A DNA stretch of 64,000 nt from Steinernema hermaphroditum. Its lineage: Eukaryota; Nematoda; Chromadorea; Rhabditida; Steinernematidae. Shown one piece after another: positions 60,974 through 64,000 of the stretch. The position numbers and the translations under genes were made by a program. The stretch spans positions 17,360,001-17,424,000 of the forward strand of contig CM059622.1 of assembly GCA_030435675.1 (NCBI GenBank), in the 5' to 3' direction. Under the pieces are notes generated by a model that had not been told where the DNA came from, did not search any database, and saw only the letters and a list, made by a program, of their open reading frames with translations. The number at the start of each line of letters is the position of its first letter. The stretch's first letter is position 1.

Positions 60974-62030
60974 TTATTCGCTCGGAAAGTCACTCGACGC
61001 GTCGTCGTCCACCGGCGGACACGGGCGCGTCAAAAGCACCTCAAAGTGGGGAGTCTTCATCGGGGTCATCCGGTAGTGCTGAATGATTTCGGAAAGCGAA
61101 TTGAAGAGCTGTGCTCGGCTCATGTAGAAAACGTTGACGCCATAGTGTCGCTCCGTTTTGATGAGGGTCCTGTGGACTCGACCAGCGAAACTGAAAGGTG
61201 AGACGGGTAAGGCTGACGATGGGGTCTGCTCACAGATAGACGAGAGTGTAGTCGCCAGGGTGGGTTAGCGATTCGCGGACGAGAAATGCTCCATCTCCAA
61301 GGTGACGGTTCTTGTAAACGATCTTATCAGCTGCCTGCAAATTGTTCCGATGATATTTGCTCAGTAGTACATTCGGCTTGTATATTATGAATATTCGTTC
61401 TTGAACGTACTTTGTATAAAATGTTTAAGAATTGCTCACTGATGTTAAGCCTAGTTCTGTGCCCCACTGTTTTAGAATGGGCACACCAAACTACCGACCA
61501 AACACCGATGTGAAGTCAAAGCATCACTGAAACATCGAAGTCTACGTCGCCAGTTAGTTTTAAAAAATGAGCGCATATGTCACCAGCAGCCACGATTAGG
61601 GGAGGTTACGCTACCCAACACTACCTCTACTCCACGCTCTATGATGATCTATGATCCCTTCTATAATGACATACGTACAGAATATTTGTTTAATCCCCTT
61701 TTGACATTGGTCACTTCCTAAGATCATCCATATTTTGAGCCTACATCCACTATGCTGGAAAACCTCAATTGTATAAATGGAACACAGAATGTCTTAACTA
61801 GCATTTACTTCTGTGCAGTAACTCCACAGTCCTTCAACAATAACCATCCATCCAAACATTCCTGCGCTGCCTACATATGTCTCAATCTTAATCACCAAAC
61901 ACCACAGACGACACCTCACTTCCTCCGAAAGAAGAACACTTTACCCTCTTATCAGTTAACACATCACAGTGATCAAGCTCACCTGCGGGCCAATATCGCC
62001 ATAGAACCAGTCGCTGCTGAGGTGCGCCAT
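60974..62030 (-). CDS. SH2-domain-only protein, PLC-gamma-like SH2 (3 exons)
   Basis: Small phosphotyrosine-binding protein. Exons read 62030-61983, 61334-61234 and 61190-60974; 366 nt, 121 residues, nearly all one SH2 domain. The fold opens with DWFYGDIGPQ, carries DGAFLVRES with the phosphotyrosine-binding arginine at residue 36, then PGDYTLVYLFAGRVHRTLI, FNSLSEIIQHY, and ends HFEVLLTRPCPPVDDD before a short acidic tail. The order and the last strand resemble the N-terminal SH2 of phospholipase C-gamma more than other SH2s. The stop codon overlaps an AATAAA. Introns are 648 and 43 nt. No catalytic or SH3 part is seen nearby, so it is either a stand-alone adaptor or a truncated copy. It lies in the same orientation as dystrophin but 3 kb away, too far for an operon. 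Confidence 0.8.
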
Positions 62031-63212
62031 GACGAACCGAAGTTGAAACGATGACGATGCGCATAAATGAAGGACGAAATCTGAACAACGAGCGCCAATC
62101 GATGGCGAAGAACGAAAAAAGCGACCAAACGGTAAAGCCGACCGTCGGCAACTGTTTGCGCGCGCCGCAATTATCGGCGTTTATGGGCCGAACGAAGTGT
62201 AGGCGGAGGGTAACGGTGATAACGAGAGGACGCCATAAACATTGTTGTTTTCGAAAATATGCCATGATAAAAACCAGAGCACCAAAGTAAATGTTTTGTA
62301 GGAAAAGAACGTTCTGTGATGATTTTAGTAGCGATCATTGTGATCTGCAATATTATCTACAAATGTCAGTTATGCCAATGCATACGCTGTCCTTCATTGC
62401 TTATCGATCTCTCGAAAGGAATATATCATATGTCCTTAGCTTAACGAGCTTTTCTCAAATGATTTTCATTGACTAAGGAATCGACCACAGAAAGGCCACC
62501 AGACACATTTTGATATATTAGCCAGTCTTCTTGTTGTCGTCTCATTACTAATTTATGGAAATTACTGATTTCCATCACTGTCCTTTGCACCCTAATCACA
62601 AAGCATAGTACATGTATGTGTTTGAATTCTCAATTTTACACCGTTCGGAAAACGACGCCTCCAAAGAGAGCACCCGAAGGCACCCTCCGCAGTCATCAAC
62701 GACGCGCAGCCCTGTGGCCACACGTCGAGCTTCCCGCTCCGGAGGCGACGTTACATCTCGTCATCACGGTTATCTGTGGCTTTCTAAGAAAGCGAGATGG
62801 TGAAAACATACTACAGAAATGATCCTGTGAAGTATGATTTCAAAGATTCCGTCGTCGTCGATCGATCCCGTTCGCTGACGACGGTCTGCGAGAAGAGGCG
62901 CGAGAAGGCGCAGACGAACAGAGAAAAGAGGGAGTGAGTCGCCAGGTTCGACTCCGGCAACAGAGGGGCTAAAAGTAGACACAATAATAGATCTGAACGT
63001 CGTAAATCACAAATGTTTTTCGTTCAGGAGACTGCCCCCCAAAGAAAAACCGATATGACTTGTTGCGTGTATTCACTATTCTTCATATCAGTTGATTTCT
63101 CAAACTCAGTGACTGGCATGAACAAGAAAAGCTATGTCACGTGTTGCATTAGTTCGCACCATATATAGATTATATTCTCCTACTTTTTCCTCTAATTTCC
63201 ATCATACAATCA
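62031..63212. other. Divergent promoter interval between the SH2 and SRR1-like genes
   Basis: The flanking genes are transcribed away from each other. A GC-richer patch lies at about 62640-62960. No gene is recognised. Confidence 0.4.
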
Positions 63213-63983
63213 ATGGGAACCTCTCCGATGCCATCGACATTCAAGAAAGTCGAAGTATTGTTCAAAGAAAACGCTAAAGCTTTCGAATATGGGCACAACA
63301 AAAGGCCTATTAGTATAGAAAGCGTATTGGCCATCGTGGAAGAAGCTGTTAGAGATAAACGCGTCGGACACTTGCGATTCGTGTGGCCGCTTAAAACTGG
63401 AGAAGGCTCTCCCTGGAGGCTCATGAACATCCATGTTTTTCTAGCCATCAGGAGCCACTTCTGTCCTGCCAAGGTTTCGTTTGACGATGTGAACCTTACA
63501 GAGGAGGAAAGGAAGTATCTGAACTCATTGGGAGTGCATACTGCCCTGTTTAGTGACTCCAGTATGTATGGAAAACAAGAGCCAAACGAGGTGGCACTAC
63601 TATATCTGCCTCTACATCCCAGGGTCCTTTTGGACAAGATCCGGGAAGATCTTTCGTGCCTGGAATCGCCGATTAGATTGATGTGCATTGGCGATTTCGG
63701 AAACATCAAAAGGAGCCAACTCAGGGATTTGGTGAAAAACGAAAAACGACTGTTTATTTATCGGCCTGTGGGGGAAAACAGTGACTTCAAACTATCTACC
63801 CTTGAGCTCAAGTGCTCTCCGTCGCAGCACAGCTGTCCTCCGCTTCACCTTGAGACCGTCATTCATCCCCCCGGTAGGTCGCCAGTTCTTATGGGATTCT
63901 TACCGAATCTGCTCTTTAGCTCTGTACGAAGCTCTGCACGAGGATGTACAGAGAACGTCCCTACGGAGCATCTCGACAGTTGA
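63213..63983 (+). CDS. SRR1-like domain protein (possibly incomplete at window edge)
   Basis: A 256-codon frame from ATG 63213 to TGA 63983. An LKTGEGSPW segment is followed by a helix, then LTEEERKYLNSLGVHTALFS, EVALLYLPLHPRVLLDKI and IRLMCIGDF. This is the order of the SRR1 domain (GxG-S...; a 'leu-gly' helix; a tyrosine/phenylalanine-MPH-like strand; a closing I-G strand). SRR1 proteins act in heme-dependent or circadian regulation in plants and yeast; the animal role is poorly known. A possible donor (GTAGGT) near 63873 could end the exon before the frame's stop, so the C-terminus is uncertain and more exons may lie past the edge. Confidence 0.6.
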   Translation: MGTSPMPSTFKKVEVLFKENAKAFEYGHNKRPISIESVLAIVEEAVRDKRVGHLRFVWPLKTGEGSPWRLMNIHVFLAIRSHFCPAKVSFDDVNLTEEERKYLNSLGVHTALFSDSSMYGKQEPNEVALLYLPLHPRVLLDKIREDLSCLESPIRLMCIGDFGNIKRSQLRDLVKNEKRLFIYRPVGENSDFKLSTLELKCSPSQHSCPPLHLETVIHPPGRSPVLMGFLPNLLFSSVRSSARGCTENVPTEHLDS

Positions 63984-64000
63984 AGACGTCGAGCACAACC

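Noticed and set aside
1..64000. CRISPR arrays, rRNA, operon-like bacterial features
   Set aside because: None seen; the window is plainly eukaryotic, and no regularly spaced repeats or rRNA-like blocks were found.

Overview
The window looks like nuclear DNA of a nematode. Every recognisable gene is split by GT-AG introns, often only 44-50 nt long and ending in a TTTCAG or TTTTAG acceptor. Several genes (the DDX27 homologue, the CCPG1-like gene, MOCS2A) have such an acceptor directly against the ATG, as expected for spliced-leader trans-splicing. The protein set (dystrophin, small secreted ShK-domain proteins, expanded MFS transporters) and the many small inverted-repeat elements also fit a nematode. 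The species cannot be told from the sequence. All exon models below were built by hand from splice signals, reading phase and family similarity; each summed coding length is a multiple of three.

Layout. 0-2.6 kb (-): a BTB-BACK-PHR protein of the BTBD1/2/3/6 family. 2.6-7.8 kb: mostly non-coding, with a possible receptor tail and a clear formin (FHOD-type FH2) pseudogene fragment. 7.8-16.4 kb (-): two tandem MFS transporter genes resembling SLC22A18. 18.8-22.2 kb (+): DDX27/Drs1 DEAD-box helicase for ribosome biogenesis. 22.2-26.3 kb: no gene recognised. 26.3-29.3 kb (+): a single-pass acidic membrane protein with the layout and short motifs of the ER-phagy receptor CCPG1. 29.6-34.4 kb (-): three small secreted double-ShK genes; two lie in a recent 0.73 kb segmental duplication and a mariner-type element sits between copies. 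34.85-57.9 kb (-): a complete dystrophin gene (30 exons modelled, 3534 residues). One of its introns contains, on the opposite strand, the two-exon gene for the molybdopterin synthase small subunit (MOCS2A). 58.36-59.96 kb: a palindromic Tc3-like element just upstream of dystrophin. 61-62 kb (-): a 121-residue SH2-only protein. 63.2 kb to the edge (+): an SRR1-like protein.

The genes do not form one pathway. The best leads are the CCPG1-like protein (LIR-like motif at residues 14-17, FIR-like motif, charged luminal repeats), the MOCS2A gene nested in dystrophin, the 98%-identical ShK duplication with a fully identical promoter half, the palindromic transposon whose arms each carry a DNA-binding-domain ORF, the formin pseudogene, and a family of intron-resident inverted-repeat elements.
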